A stretch of 64,000 nucleotides of DNA from Amphibacillus jilinensis Y1 (GTDB taxonomy: Bacteria; Bacillota; Bacilli; Bacillales; Amphibacillaceae): NCBI RefSeq assembly GCF_000306965.1, contig NZ_JH976441.1, positions 86,625 through 150,624 of the forward strand, in the 5' to 3' direction. The notes beneath the pieces were generated by a model. The model saw only the letters and a list, made by a program, of their open reading frames with translations. It was not told the DNA's origin and did not search any database. The position numbers were made by a program, and so were the translations under genes. Below are positions 47,369 to 56,661 of the stretch, piece after piece (the first letter of the stretch is position 1; every line of letters begins with the position of its first letter).

Positions 47369-48409
47369 TTAATCATAATTGATTTTCATATCCCCAAATT
47401 GAATCCAACCTTTATGTCTCATCCATTCAGATATAATGAGGCTAATTAGAGCGGGACCAACAATATGCACAATTAAAATCATACCAAGTATATTAAATGT
47501 GAAACCCATTGTTTGGAAAGTCATAATTTGGCCGACTAATCCAGAAGTACCCATACCTGCACCAGAAGCATTATTAATCATACCAAACCATACGGTTCCG
47601 AATGGTGCCATGATGATAGCCGCTATTGAAGGCGGAATAATAATAAGTGGTTTCTTTAATATATTAGCAATTTGTAGCATCGACGTACCAACACCCTGAG
47701 CTAATAAGCCGCCAATCCCATTTTCTCGATAGCTTCCTACAGCAAAGCCTATCATTTGAGCTGAACAGCCAATAACGGCTGCCCCTGCTGCTAAACCATC
47801 TAGTGACAACATTAACGCAATCGCCACACTCGAAATAGGTGCTGTCAATGCCCAACCCATTAATAAAGCTACAATGATTCCCATAATAAAAGGCTGTTGT
47901 GCTGTTGACCAATTAATCACTTCTCCAAGCCCCGTCATAAAGGTATCAATTGGAGGACCAATAAATTTACCTACTACATATCCTACCACAATGGTTAGAA
48001 AAGGTGTTAATATTATATCTATTTTCGTCTCTTTATAGATTATTTTACCAGTCTCTGTAGCGAATAACGCACTGATATATGCACCAACCGGGCCGGCGAG
48101 ACTATAACCAAATGCACCTGCAAATAAAGATGAAAATAAGACAAGCGGTGGCGCCTTTAAACTATAGGCTATTGCAACACCGATCGCACCACCTACAACG
48201 TTACCATCCATTGCAAATGCGCCAATTTCTAATAAAGATTCACTGATGATTGAGTCACCAAAAGATTGTGCGATTTGCTCACCTAAAGTATTAACAATAA
48301 GTCCGATAATTAGAGACGAAAATAGCCCAAGCGCCATGTAACTTAGCGCTGTAATTAAATAGACTTGTGGTGATAACTGAATATCTTTTCTTTTTAAAAA
48401 ATCTCTCAT
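47369..48409 (-). CDS. PTS_EIIC_2-type membrane protein
   Basis: 346 residues from the ATG at 48409 (GGGGGAG upstream; an adjacent GTG is possible). About eight to ten membrane helices with many Gly-rich stretches (AMDGNVVGGAIGVAIAYSLK, MIGFAVGSYRENGIGGLLAQ, INNASGAGMGTSGLVGQ). This is the PTS_EIIC_2 family, related to sugar-PTS IIC membrane domains but without IIA/IIB neighbours, so transport by PTS is unproven. Located next to ytpP. Confidence 0.8.
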   Translation of the reverse strand: MRDFLKRKDIQLSPQVYLITALSYMALGLFSSLIIGLIVNTLGEQIAQSFGDSIISESLLEIGAFAMDGNVVGGAIGVAIAYSLKAPPLVLFSSLFAGAFGYSLAGPVGAYISALFATETGKIIYKETKIDIILTPFLTIVVGYVVGKFIGPPIDTFMTGLGEVINWSTAQQPFIMGIIVALLMGWALTAPISSVAIALMLSLDGLAAGAAVIGCSAQMIGFAVGSYRENGIGGLLAQGVGTSMLQIANILKKPLIIIPPSIAAIIMAPFGTVWFGMINNASGAGMGTSGLVGQIMTFQTMGFTFNILGMILIVHIVGPALISLIISEWMRHKGWIQFGDMKINYD

Positions 48410-48540
48410 CACATACTCCCCCTTTTTTGCTTCCTATTTATCTTACCTTATGTTTTTACATGTGACAAGACAGAGAGCGAGAATTAATGATGAAGAACCT
48501 ATTTCCTAAAATAAACCTGCTCTAAAAAAAATTATAATAA

Positions 48541-48602
48541 AAAACTGCCTATCACCTCTCTAAAAGCTTTAACACTTTTAAAACTGGATAGACAGTTTTT
48601 TA
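48541..48602 (-). terminator. Terminator after lipoprotein gene
   Basis: AAAAAACTG-CCTATC near 48540 pairs with GATAG-ACAGTTTTTT near 48602, with AAAGC/GCTTT and AAAAG/CTTTT inside. Confidence 0.6.
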
Positions 48603-49109
48603 TTATTGGTGGAAATCAATAGAATTTACCATAGTAACCATCTTTGTTAAATCCTGATCCATTTCATCTAATGATGTATGTGTCGTTAAACGAACACCAC
48701 CAACACCCACCTGTAATTCGTAATTATCTTCGACTTCAGCTACTTTAACATATCCGAAACGATTATCATCTTCATACGCTTCAAGCAAAGCATAATTTTC
48801 TGTTGCTTTCGCTGATTGATAGAAAAATCTACTATCTTGTTCTTCTAGCGTATTATAAAACAAAATATACGTTTGATCTTGATCTGTAAAAATCAAGTTG
48901 CTTTCCGTCTCCTCAATAACTGAAATTTGGTCTGGCAAATATATATCGAAAGACGCAAATTCATGATTTGGTTGAGAACGTTGATTATCAAAAGTAGAGT
49001 CGATCATGGTTTCAATCGTTGCTAGCGTCTCTTCCTCTGAAGGACCACACCCACTAAGAATGAAAACGAATAAACCAAATATAAATAGTCTAATTATTTT
49101 GCTTCTCAT
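48603..49109 (-). CDS. Lipoprotein of unknown function
   Basis: 168 residues. The signal sequence RLFIFGLFVFILSGCGPSEE has a clear lipobox (LSGC, Cys at 21). The mature part is acidic with FDIYLPDQISVIEET and YILFYNT segments and no recognised domain. Monocistronic with its own terminator. Confidence 0.75.
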   Translation of the reverse strand: MRSKIIRLFIFGLFVFILSGCGPSEEETLATIETMIDSTFDNQRSQPNHEFASFDIYLPDQISVIEETESNLIFTDQDQTYILFYNTLEEQDSRFFYQSAKATENYALLEAYEDDNRFGYVKVAEVEDNYELQVGVGGVRLTTHTSLDEMDQDLTKMVTMVNSIDFHQ

Positions 49110-49283
49110 CTAAAACTCCCCTAGCCGTTTAAAGATTAATCATTACCGCTATCAATGACAATGACCAGCGTAGTAAATCCATATTATATAATACTATGAA
49201 TTCAAACAATTACAAGAGGAGATCAGCAATATTACAATAATTTAATCAATTGCAATGTAAATGATATATTTATGGTTTTATTT

Positions 49284-49790
49284 TCATTTCTTTGTTGCAA
49301 ATAACCATTGTCCTTTTAGTTGTTGGACAATATGAATAAACATAGTCTCTCTTGATAGCTGATTATTCGTTAAGATACCGATAGCTCCCTCTTGCTGGCT
49401 TACCCCCACTTTATCAGCATATTCATCAATAATTACACCTAATTCCACACCGTCATATAATGGTTTTGCTATGACATCAGGTAAGGGGATGCGAGCCCCA
49501 CTAGCCTTGAAAATACGATGATCAGGCGCGATTAAAGCACCCCAATTACACAAATACAGTTGATTACAAAGCTCCATTACACCACCTTCCAAACCTATTC
49601 CCACGGTATCTGCTTGTACACTTTGAACATATTTTGCTCGATTAATCGCACCTGTTAATGTTTCCTCGTCACTAAAAGGCTGATCTGATACTTTAGAGGG
49701 AGCTAAAGCTGCTCTTACCGCTTCCGTTTGAAAAACCGCCTTTACGGCATTTAACTTAGCTTTATTTTCAGAACCTACTATAATTTCCAT
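49284..49790 (-). CDS. DUF84 (YjjX-like) inosine/xanthosine triphosphatase
   Basis: 168 residues. DUF84 signatures: IIVGSENKAKLNAVKAVF at the start, VGIGLEGGVMEL and DKVGVSQQEGAIGILTNN. The family hydrolyses ITP and XTP, cleaning damaged nucleotides. Neighbours ytoP as in related bacilli. Confidence 0.87.
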   Translation of the reverse strand: MEIIVGSENKAKLNAVKAVFQTEAVRAALAPSKVSDQPFSDEETLTGAINRAKYVQSVQADTVGIGLEGGVMELCNQLYLCNWGALIAPDHRIFKASGARIPLPDVIAKPLYDGVELGVIIDEYADKVGVSQQEGAIGILTNNQLSRETMFIHIVQQLKGQWLFATKK

Positions 49791-49845
49791 CGATGCTGTA
49801 CAACTCCTTCACTTCTGGCTATATTGATCGAAAGATTGAATTTTA

Positions 49846-50913
49846 TTAACTATTTAATCGAATCTGTTCCAAAGTGTTAGCATCTGTTTGTTGGACAAGT
49901 TTTACAATTAACTCACGTGCAGCAGCATAATCATCAATATGAATAATTGAAGCATGTGTATGAATGTAGCGCGACGCAATACCGACCACTGCCGATGGTA
50001 CACCTTCATGTGCTAAATGGACACGCCCTGCATCAGTACCGCCTTGTGAAATAAAGTATTGATATGGTATTTTATTGGACTCTGCTGTATCAAGTATAAA
50101 TTCACGCATACCTCTGTGCGTAATCATGGAACGATCATATATACGTAACAACGCCCCTTTACCCAGTTGCCCAAATTCTTTATCATCCCCGGACATATCA
50201 TTAGCTGGAGAAGCATCCAATGCATAAAAAATATCTGGTTTAATCATATTTGCAGCAACTTGAGCACCACGAAGGCCAACTTCCTCTTGAACAGTCGCTC
50301 CAGAATAAAGTTTATTAGGTAATGTCTCATCTTTTAATAGCTTTAACAATTCAATAGATAATCCGCAGCCATAACGATTATCCCATGCTTTAGCTAAGAT
50401 TTTTTTCTCATTTGCCATTGGCGTGAAAGGGGTAACGGGTACGATCGCTTGACCTGGTCTTATGCCTATGGCTTTTGCATCCTCTTGATCATCTGCACCG
50501 ATGTCAATAAGCATATTCTTGATTTCCATAGGTTTAGCTCGCTGCTCTGCAGTTAAATTATGTGGTGGTATTGAACCGATCACACCAATAACAGGTCCAT
50601 GATCAGTCATAATTTGTACACGTTGTGCAAGCATCACCTGATTCCACCAGCCACCTAATGGTTGAAATCGTAACATTCCATTTTTGGTAATTTGAGTAAC
50701 CATAAATCCAACTTCATCCATATGACCTGCGACCATCACTCTAGGTCCATCGCCATCTTTCACACCAAATACACCACCTAGATGATCTTGAATCACATCA
50801 TCAGCGTATTTGTTTAATTCGTTACGCATAAATTGACGAACTAGGTGCTCATTTCCTGGTGCGCCTTGCAATTCTGTCAACGTCTTGAACATTGCTTTTG
50901 TCTCTTGATTCAT
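49846..50913 (-). CDS. ytoP: M42 family glutamyl aminopeptidase-like peptidase (YtoP)
   Basis: 355 residues. The co-catalytic metal site is spread over [14 protein letters not shown] (His, Asp), [12 protein letters not shown] (bridging Asp), [14 protein letters not shown] (catalytic and metal Glu), [11 protein letters not shown] (Asp) and [13 protein letters not shown] (His). This is the tetrahedral-aminopeptidase/endoglucanase M family. It trims N-terminal residues from peptides; named YtoP in B. subtilis. Confidence 0.93.
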   Translation of the reverse strand: MNQETKAMFKTLTELQGAPGNEHLVRQFMRNELNKYADDVIQDHLGGVFGVKDGDGPRVMVAGHMDEVGFMVTQITKNGMLRFQPLGGWWNQVMLAQRVQIMTDHGPVIGVIGSIPPHNLTAEQRAKPMEIKNMLIDIGADDQEDAKAIGIRPGQAIVPVTPFTPMANEKKILAKAWDNRYGCGLSIELLKLLKDETLPNKLYSGATVQEEVGLRGAQVAANMIKPDIFYALDASPANDMSGDDKEFGQLGKGALLRIYDRSMITHRGMREFILDTAESNKIPYQYFISQGGTDAGRVHLAHEGVPSAVVGIASRYIHTHASIIHIDDYAAARELIVKLVQQTDANTLEQIRLNS

Positions 50914-51081
50914 TATGTAAAACCTCCATTTATTAATCCAATATCATTATTGTAGCGAAGATATGTGATTATTTCCAGTTACTAATAAATAAAAGCGATC
51001 TGAAGTTTTTTCTACTACTAATTACCTCGTTAACCAAATCTTAATTCCTTCTATCTTTTAAATTTTTCTTCAACGAAGTTA

Positions 51082-51980
51082 TTAGCGAATTTTAATATGC
51101 ATGGGGTATACATATGGCTGGTCTGGTTCATTGATCATTTCCCACTCCTCCACCTGTATCGTTGGTAATTTCACACCTTCATACGCTGTTGTTTTAATTG
51201 TTCCTGTGACCGCTACCCATGTATTCTCTGGCCACGGCGGTGCTTGATTAAGTTCAGTGAGAAACCCTATATAACTTGCATCCGCTATACAATGCGTAAT
51301 TAAGAATCTTCCTATAACCACTTGATTGTAATCAAGGGATCGGTTTTTATACACAAAGCCGTTTAATGTAATCTTTTTTCCCGAAAAGCTCTGGATATCT
51401 TTATTGATTGCTTCATAATAGGCAGAATAGACTTGGTCTGTCATATTAAGCGAATCTTGTCCAACTAACTGAGTTAATACATTCTGATATTCATCTTTTG
51501 TTACCATACTACTGTATAAATTAAGATCTGCCGGTGTATCGTATTGATGCGTTTCGTCCATGCTTGCGTTTGGATAGTAAAAAGGTTCTTCATTTTGTAA
51601 ACTTAAAGCATGACTTGTTAATGATAACATCACCCCTCGATTTGCAGCGATTGATGCATCCAAGTGAAAGGTAAGATAAAACCCATGAAAATCGGAAAAA
51701 CAATAATCAAGTAAGCAAGACACGTCTTTATATTTAAGCTCCCTTTATCATGCACATGATCGTGTTCACAAGCATATCCGCAAACTTCGATTTGAAACCA
51801 AACCCTTTGTAACTGGACAAGGAAGAGTATGACAAGTATAAAAACCGCTAATCCATTTAGATTTTGATAATCTGGATTAATCAACATAAATATATCACCA
51901 CTATAATGTAAGTTTCCCATTAGCAAGACAAATAGCAACAAAATCATTGACCGAAAAGCGTGTATAAAAGAAAATCTCAT
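51082..51980 (-). pseudogene. YcgQ-type (TIGR03943) permease partner, frameshifted
   Basis: Two overlapping reading frames make up one gene. The N-terminal part (from 51980) has membrane helices (about 10-30, 40-60, 85-108), and its frame ends at 51630. The C-terminal part, in another frame, holds DASIAANRGVMLSLTSHALS and FSGKKITLNGFVYKN, VVIGRFLITHCIADA and TWVAVTGTIK, the TIGR03943 pattern. The switch lies near 51660-51675. With the matching breaks in the neighbouring ycgR-like gene this points to true decay rather than an assembly error. Confidence 0.8.
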
Positions 51981-51996
51981 ACGATAACCTCCCTTT

Positions 51997-52138
51997 AATA
52001 AAACGAAGCTTCAATCAGTGAGGTATGCGTTCTTCTCCCACTGATTGATCGTTATTAGCACCCGTTAACTCCCGTCTAAATAGATAAGCTTTACACTCTA
52101 TTTTGTGGCAGGCATTTTTACGGACGGTTAGCTGTGAT
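51997..52138 (+). repeat. Dispersed hairpin repeat, copy R3
   Basis: Begins ATAAAACGAAGCTTCAATCA and ends TTAGCTGTGATAAAA. It lies between the ycgQ and ycgR remnants; its right end supplies the last codons (Phe-Tyr-His-Ser) and stop of the ycgR frame. Confidence 0.75.
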
Positions 52139-53000
52139 AAAAACCTTGAAACAGTAAAAGGACACTAAAAACAATAACGGTTACCATAATAAAAAAGACA
52201 ATAACAAATTTGGTTTTAAATACACTCAGTAACATTAGTGTATTTTTCAAATCAATCATCGGACCATAAATTAAAAAGCCTAATAAAGCTGAGACAGGAA
52301 ATACATTGCTAAATGAAGCGGCAATAAAGGCATCAGCTTCCGAACACACAGATAACAAGTAAGCCAGTACCATCATTAGACCCGTTGCAACGCCTTCGCC
52401 TTCACCAAAAGAAAATACGATTTCATAAGAAAGATAGGTTTGGACAAAAGCGTCAAATAAAATGCCTGAAATTAAATACTTAGCCATATAAAAAAACTCA
52501 TCTGTTGCATGAATCATTGCGCCACTTATCTTAGTTAATAATGAAGCTTTAAAGTCATGATGGTCATGTTTGATTTTTTTATGCGTTGAAGATCTTAAAT
52601 GAATAAGCTCATCACGACTACTATAGTCAAGGCTATTATAAAACCCAGGCCCATCCGTAAAAACGCGATCTTTAAGTCATTACCAAACGCAATGTAAGTG
52701 GAGAGTATAACTAAAGGGTTAATGAGTGGTCCAGTCAACATAAATCCTATCGCAGCGTAAGTCGGCACACCCTTATTTAATAAGCGACGAACAATGGGCA
52801 CAATTCCACATTCACAACCAGGAAATATCGCGCCTAGTAAGCCCCCCATGATTATCGCCAAATATTTATTCTTAGGAATCCATTGTTTAATATGGTCTTC
52901 TGTTATAAATAATTGAATCAAGCCTGAAATAATGACACCGAGCACCGAGCAAAACAAAGGGTAATGCCTCTATTAAAATACTAAAGAAAATAGTATTCAT
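52128..53000 (-). pseudogene. YcgR-type permease (ArsP/UPF0718 family), broken at two points
   Basis: From the ATG at 53000 the frame reads [16 protein letters not shown], then breaks: ACCGAGC is duplicated in tandem (52937-52943 and 52944-52950), adding 7 bases. One frame over, the family sequence continues with [31 protein letters not shown] (Cys-x-Cys-Gly motif) and [14 protein letters not shown] second shift near 52600 is followed by KKIKHDHHDFKASLL and the C-terminal helices (52517-52128). The intact family are permeases paired with YcgQ. No product can be made. Confidence 0.85.
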
Positions 53001-53032
53001 TTTGTAAATTGATGCAGGTAATTAAATATTAG

Positions 53033-53125
53033 CTAGATACTCTCTTTAAACGAAAATAAACACATCGCTAATCCAAGCAAAAATAAACCTGTAAAGTCTA
53101 TAACGAACGCTCTTAATTTATTCAA
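53033..53125 (-). CDS. Possible 30-residue membrane peptide
   Basis: A TTG start preceded by AGGTGGGAT opens a frame of 30 codons: a basic N-terminus (MNKLRAFVIDF) and one hydrophobic helix (TGLFLLGLAMCLFSF). It lies just upstream of the broken ycgR gene on the same strand. Could be a small subunit or chance. Confidence 0.4.
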   Translation of the reverse strand: MNKLRAFVIDFTGLFLLGLAMCLFSFKESI

Positions 53126-53356
53126 TATTAAAATCCCACCTATCTAACCATACTTTCCTTTATAATTTATGAATCTAGCACATACCTATATAGAACAGCA
53201 AAATAAAATTATTCAGGTCAATTTTCGAAGACGTACAGCTACCCACAAAAGACCAATAAAAAAATTCACTATGTGTTTTTAGTGAATTAATAGAAAAAAC
53301 AAAGCTTATCAGATCACCTATAACGCACTATTCAATAAAAGAGGACTGAGAATAGG

Positions 53357-53385
53357 TTGATACTATTTTCTAATTTATATAAAAT
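53357..53385 (+). promoter_or_regulatory. Promoter of the PepSY gene
   Basis: TTGATA (53357-53362) and TAAAAT (53380-53385) with a 17-base spacer, 41 bases before the start. Confidence 0.55.
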
Positions 53386-53426
53386 AAGGTATACTAGCCA
53401 TAGTATAAAAAATTGGGGTGAGATGA

Positions 53427-53747
53427 ATGCGTTTGAAGAAGACATTAGCTGTTCTAGGACTAGGTGTTGCGTTGGGCTATACCATTAAAACACAATTAGC
53501 GCAAATGCCGATTCGACCTGAACAGGCATTAAAGCATGCTAAAGAACAATTCAAAAAACAAGGAGCAGTTAGCGGTTCTTGGATATACATGAAAACCGAA
53601 GATATGAACTTACACGGTTTAACATATAAAGTATATCGTGGGGGCATCACGCGTACCATTAATGACCATAACAACCAATATGAATTTTACGTTGATGCAA
53701 ACACAGGCTCTATTATTTCTACTGAACAAACAAATAATGTGCTATAA
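53427..53747 (+). CDS. Small PepSY-domain protein
   Basis: 106 residues. An N-terminal membrane or signal segment (LKKTLAVLGLGVALGYTIKT) is followed by one PepSY-like domain (PEQALKHAKEQF, then YEFYVDANTGSIISTEQ). PepSY domains often inhibit or shield proteases at the cell surface. RBS GGGGTGAG. The stop codon lies inside the left end of repeat copy R4 (CTATAAAGCGAACC). Confidence 0.8.
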   Translation: MRLKKTLAVLGLGVALGYTIKTQLAQMPIRPEQALKHAKEQFKKQGAVSGSWIYMKTEDMNLHGLTYKVYRGGITRTINDHNNQYEFYVDANTGSIISTEQTNNVL

Positions 53748-53899
53748 AGCGAACCTTCAATCAGTGGGCGAAGAACGAACACGCCCACTGATTGAAGGTT
53801 GAGTGAATCAAGACATGAGCATCCGTTATCACCCACCTCAATAGGTTTAATGCTGTTTTCTATTTTGAGGTGGGTGTTTTACGGATGCTTTTCTGTGAT
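53743..53899 (+). repeat. Dispersed hairpin repeat, copy R4 (best-paired copy)
   Basis: Two strong hairpins: a 19-bp perfect stem AACCTTCAATCAGTGGGCG (53752-53770) with 53782-53800, then a nested pair, GCATCCGT (53819-53826) with ACGGATGC (53881-53888) outside and CACCCACCTCAA (53830-53841) with TTGAGGTGGGTG (53865-53876) inside. TTTTCTGTGAT ends the unit. The full pairing marks it as the least decayed copy in the window. Confidence 0.85.
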
Positions 53900-53954
53900 C
53901 CCCCCCAATCGTTAATGAATAAAGAAAAGAGGATTCGCAAACGAATCCTCTTCT

Positions 53955-54605
53955 TTATTCATTCGGAAATTTTGCTCGGCAACGATAAATCGGTTGCCCC
54001 TTTGCTGCAAATTTCTCTTCATATTCTGTCATAACATTCGTTGACTCATTAAGTGCATGAAGGTCTAACGTAACTTCATCTAAAACTAAACCAAATTTAG
54101 AAAAACTAACCAAACTATATTCAAATAACCCTTTATTATCGGTTTTTAGCACCAATTCGCCACCAGGTTTTAAAACATGTTGATATTGTTCTAAAAATGC
54201 AGCATAAGTTAAACGTCTTTTCTCATGTTTATTTTTTGGCCACGGATCAGAAAAATTTAAATAAATACAGTCTACTTCATTTTCAGAAAATATATCACGT
54301 AAATCTTTTGCATCAAAGTTAATCAATTTAACATTGTCAGGTTCTTGTTCAACAACTTTTTGAACAGCACTGACTATAATACTCTTCACAACCTCAATAG
54401 CAATAAAGTTAACGTTAGGGGATTGTTTTGCCATCCCCGTAATAAACTGGCCCTTCCCAGCACCAATTTCTATATGAATCGGTTGATTTTCATTAAACCT
54501 CGACTGCCATTTACCTTTATACAATGGAGGGTTTAATTCAACATAAGTCGTTTGTTCCTTTAAATAATCATCTGCCCATGGCTTATGTCGTGCGCGCACA
54601 TTCAT
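53955..54605 (-). CDS. trmB: tRNA (guanine-N7-)-methyltransferase
   Basis: 216 residues. It makes m7G46 in tRNAs using SAM. Motifs: IHIEIGAGKGQFITGMAKQS (SAM site), FIAIEVVKSI, and the TrmB block NFSDPWPKNKHEKRRLTYAA. The C-terminus (STNVMTEYEEKFAAKGQPIY) is typical. Follows the ytmP-like kinase gene by 13 bases. Confidence 0.96.
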   Translation of the reverse strand: MNVRARHKPWADDYLKEQTTYVELNPPLYKGKWQSRFNENQPIHIEIGAGKGQFITGMAKQSPNVNFIAIEVVKSIIVSAVQKVVEQEPDNVKLINFDAKDLRDIFSENEVDCIYLNFSDPWPKNKHEKRRLTYAAFLEQYQHVLKPGGELVLKTDNKGLFEYSLVSFSKFGLVLDEVTLDLHALNESTNVMTEYEEKFAAKGQPIYRCRAKFPNE

Positions 54606-54618
54606 TACTCCTTCATGT

Positions 54619-55419
54619 TCATTTCATATGACAAAATTGGTTAGCACGTTGAAGTGTGCGTTGCAATTTCTTTAACTTCTCTTCTACTGGCTTCATTGGA
54701 TTTAAATGATATAGGTCAATCATCATTTCATATAACATGTACCAATGCATCCTTAAATAAAGTGAATCTGTACTTTTCAAACCATAATCCGCTAACCAAT
54801 TTTCCCACTCGGCTTCAGGAATATAACGATTGAATAGCATACCTAAATCAATGGCAGGATCACCGATTTCGGCATTATCCCAATCAATTAAGTACAACTT
54901 TCCTTCATCTGTTATTAACCAATTATTATGATTAAGATCACAATGGCAAACAACGGGCTTAATGCCAGTAACAGAAACTAAATGTTTCTCCATAAACTGC
55001 AAACTTTGGTGAATAACTGTTGGATAGATAAATTTATATTTATATTGAATCATCTGCTTTAAATCTTGAAACAGCATAATAGGATTAAGTGGTGTTTTTC
55101 CCATACGGGTTAACATATCTAGCAACTCTGCAGAATGGTGGATACGTCCTAATAGTTCAGCAACTTTAGGATGTTGAAGAACTTCGGGATTTAACTCCTT
55201 ACCATCCAACCACTCTTGCGCCGTTATAACATCACCGTTTTCTAACCTTTTAGTCCAGACTAACTTGGGTACAATACCTTGTGCAGATAGCACAGCTAAG
55301 AATGGCGACGAATTCCGTTTTAAAAATAACCGTTTATGTTCTGATTGAGCGTAATAAGCTTCGCCAGTAGAACCACCAGCTGATTCAATCGTCCATTCAT
55401 CTCCAAGCATATGTTGCAC
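54619..55419 (-). CDS. ytmP: YtmP-type aminoglycoside/choline kinase family protein
   Basis: 266 residues from a GTG at 55419, six bases after GGGGGA; an ATG three codons on is an alternative. Kinase-like fold of the APH/choline kinase superfamily: AQEWLDGKELNP hinge, VVCHCDLNHNNWLI (catalytic HxDxxxxN loop) and YLIDWDNAEIGDP (metal Asp). Substrate unknown. Cotranscribed with trmB, as in B. subtilis. Confidence 0.88.
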   Translation of the reverse strand: MQHMLGDEWTIESAGGSTGEAYYAQSEHKRLFLKRNSSPFLAVLSAQGIVPKLVWTKRLENGDVITAQEWLDGKELNPEVLQHPKVAELLGRIHHSAELLDMLTRMGKTPLNPIMLFQDLKQMIQYKYKFIYPTVIHQSLQFMEKHLVSVTGIKPVVCHCDLNHNNWLITDEGKLYLIDWDNAEIGDPAIDLGMLFNRYIPEAEWENWLADYGLKSTDSLYLRMHWYMLYEMMIDLYHLNPMKPVEEKLKKLQRTLQRANQFCHMK

Positions 55420-55739
55420 AAAGCATCCCCCTTTCCGTTCCATTTTATTGTTGCTAATAAACAATTCTTTGACAAAAACAGATAGCAAATAGACCAACAA
55501 AATGGTAAAAATAGCGAAAATTCACCACTATAATTTTTTATCTTAATTAAAGATTAACTCATAAACGGTAGAAAGATCAAGTATAAATTTTATTTCGAAT
55601 AAAACGAACCTTAAAAGTCGGCATTTTTGTCTTCTTTCACGGATGGGTCGTTGCATGTATCCAGAACATTAGCATCGATTACGCCCGTCTTAATAGAGGC
55701 GTACTACTTTCTATTTTGAGATGGGAATTTTAATGGTGG
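55420..55739. other. Intergenic region carrying repeat copy R5
   Basis: 320 bases between ytmP and ytlQ. About half is repeat copy R5. The rest contains the ytmP promoter region, AT-rich, with no clear boxes. Confidence 0.5.
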
Positions 55740-55750
55740 TTAGCTGTGAT
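55598..55750 (+). repeat. Dispersed hairpin repeat, copy R5 (divergent)
   Basis: Begins ATAAAACGAACCTTAAAAGT and ends TTAGCTGTGATAAAATTC. First hairpin decayed; CATTAGCATCGATTACGCCC and CTATTTTGAGATGGGAATTT keep the second half. Its right end supplies the final codons and stop of ytlQ. Confidence 0.7.
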
Positions 55751-56651
55751 AAAATTCATCATCTTCACCTTGTTCCCACTCAGGACGATTGACAGCTACT
55801 GTATCCGAATAAGCGAGTAAAGCGTCAGCAACTTTTAGTTGCTGATGCTTTAATGGTGACGTATAAGCACGCTGCTTTTGCAACCACTCTTCGTGTGCAT
55901 CCTTATCTATATAAGTCGTTTGAAACGGTTCAAGATCAAAGTCAATAGCATTTGTTCGTGACAAAATAATTTTATGAATAGGTATGTCTAACCCCTCATG
56001 ATTAAGAATACTCTTCACAATCTTATCTGACCGCTTAAGGGATAACATTGGACTTAACATTTTTGAGCGCACATTATTCTCTTCAATAAACCACGTCCGA
56101 TCATCACCCGGGATTACCGTACGGTTAGAAGGATACTCAACCAGCTTTATAATGTTAACTTCAAAAGGGGTAATCATAATAATATCAGCATCAACAGTTG
56201 CATTTTTCAATTTAAATACAGGTTGATACATAAATAAAAAACTATCAGGGAAGCGTTGCAAAAAATATTTTAAAGTTAAATCTTCTTGATAACTTCGATC
56301 TAAAAACGACATCTCATGTAAAGTCGTTGAGGACCAATTCAATTGAAAATGATATAAAGAATCTAAAAAATATTGCTTCAATTGCTCTTCATTTTGTGGA
56401 AGCAAGGGTTCAATAGGTTGATCTTCTATGACTTCTTTTTTGTTAAATATCCCAAAAAATTTATCGAATAGAGCTGCCCGATTTGTATCTTCCAATGGCG
56501 CTTCAATACGGTTTTGTTTCGGTTGATTATGCCATAGATCAAGTAACCTTTTCCAATTATCTTGTTTAAGCCTAATAAACTGTCTTGGATAATGGAGAAT
56601 ATCACGCTGATAGCGCGATATATAATTTTCAAGTTTAATTAATTGTCCCAT
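55740..56651 (-). CDS. ytlQ: YtlQ-like protein, unknown
   Basis: 303 residues. A helical N-terminal third with IEAPLEDTNRAALFDKFFGI leads to a beta/alpha part (TLKYFLQRFPDSFLFMYQPV, ADIIMITPFEVNIIKLVEYP) resembling a nuclease-related NERD fold; the catalytic residues are not obvious. Named by neighbours (ytlP beside it). The final residues FYHS and the stop codon come from repeat copy R5, so the original C-terminus has been replaced. It starts 10 bases after the thpR stop. Confidence 0.7.
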   Translation of the reverse strand: MGQLIKLENYISRYQRDILHYPRQFIRLKQDNWKRLLDLWHNQPKQNRIEAPLEDTNRAALFDKFFGIFNKKEVIEDQPIEPLLPQNEEQLKQYFLDSLYHFQLNWSSTTLHEMSFLDRSYQEDLTLKYFLQRFPDSFLFMYQPVFKLKNATVDADIIMITPFEVNIIKLVEYPSNRTVIPGDDRTWFIEENNVRSKMLSPMLSLKRSDKIVKSILNHEGLDIPIHKIILSRTNAIDFDLEPFQTTYIDKDAHEEWLQKQRAYTSPLKHQQLKVADALLAYSDTVAVNRPEWEQGEDDEFYHS

Positions 56652-56661
56652 TATTCACACC

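Larger units (their letters stand above)
53001..53426. other. Intergenic region upstream of PepSY gene
   Basis: 426 bases holding a possible 30-residue membrane peptide gene (53033-53125, minus) and the promoter of the PepSY gene (53357-53385). Otherwise AT-rich without features I can support. Confidence 0.5.
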
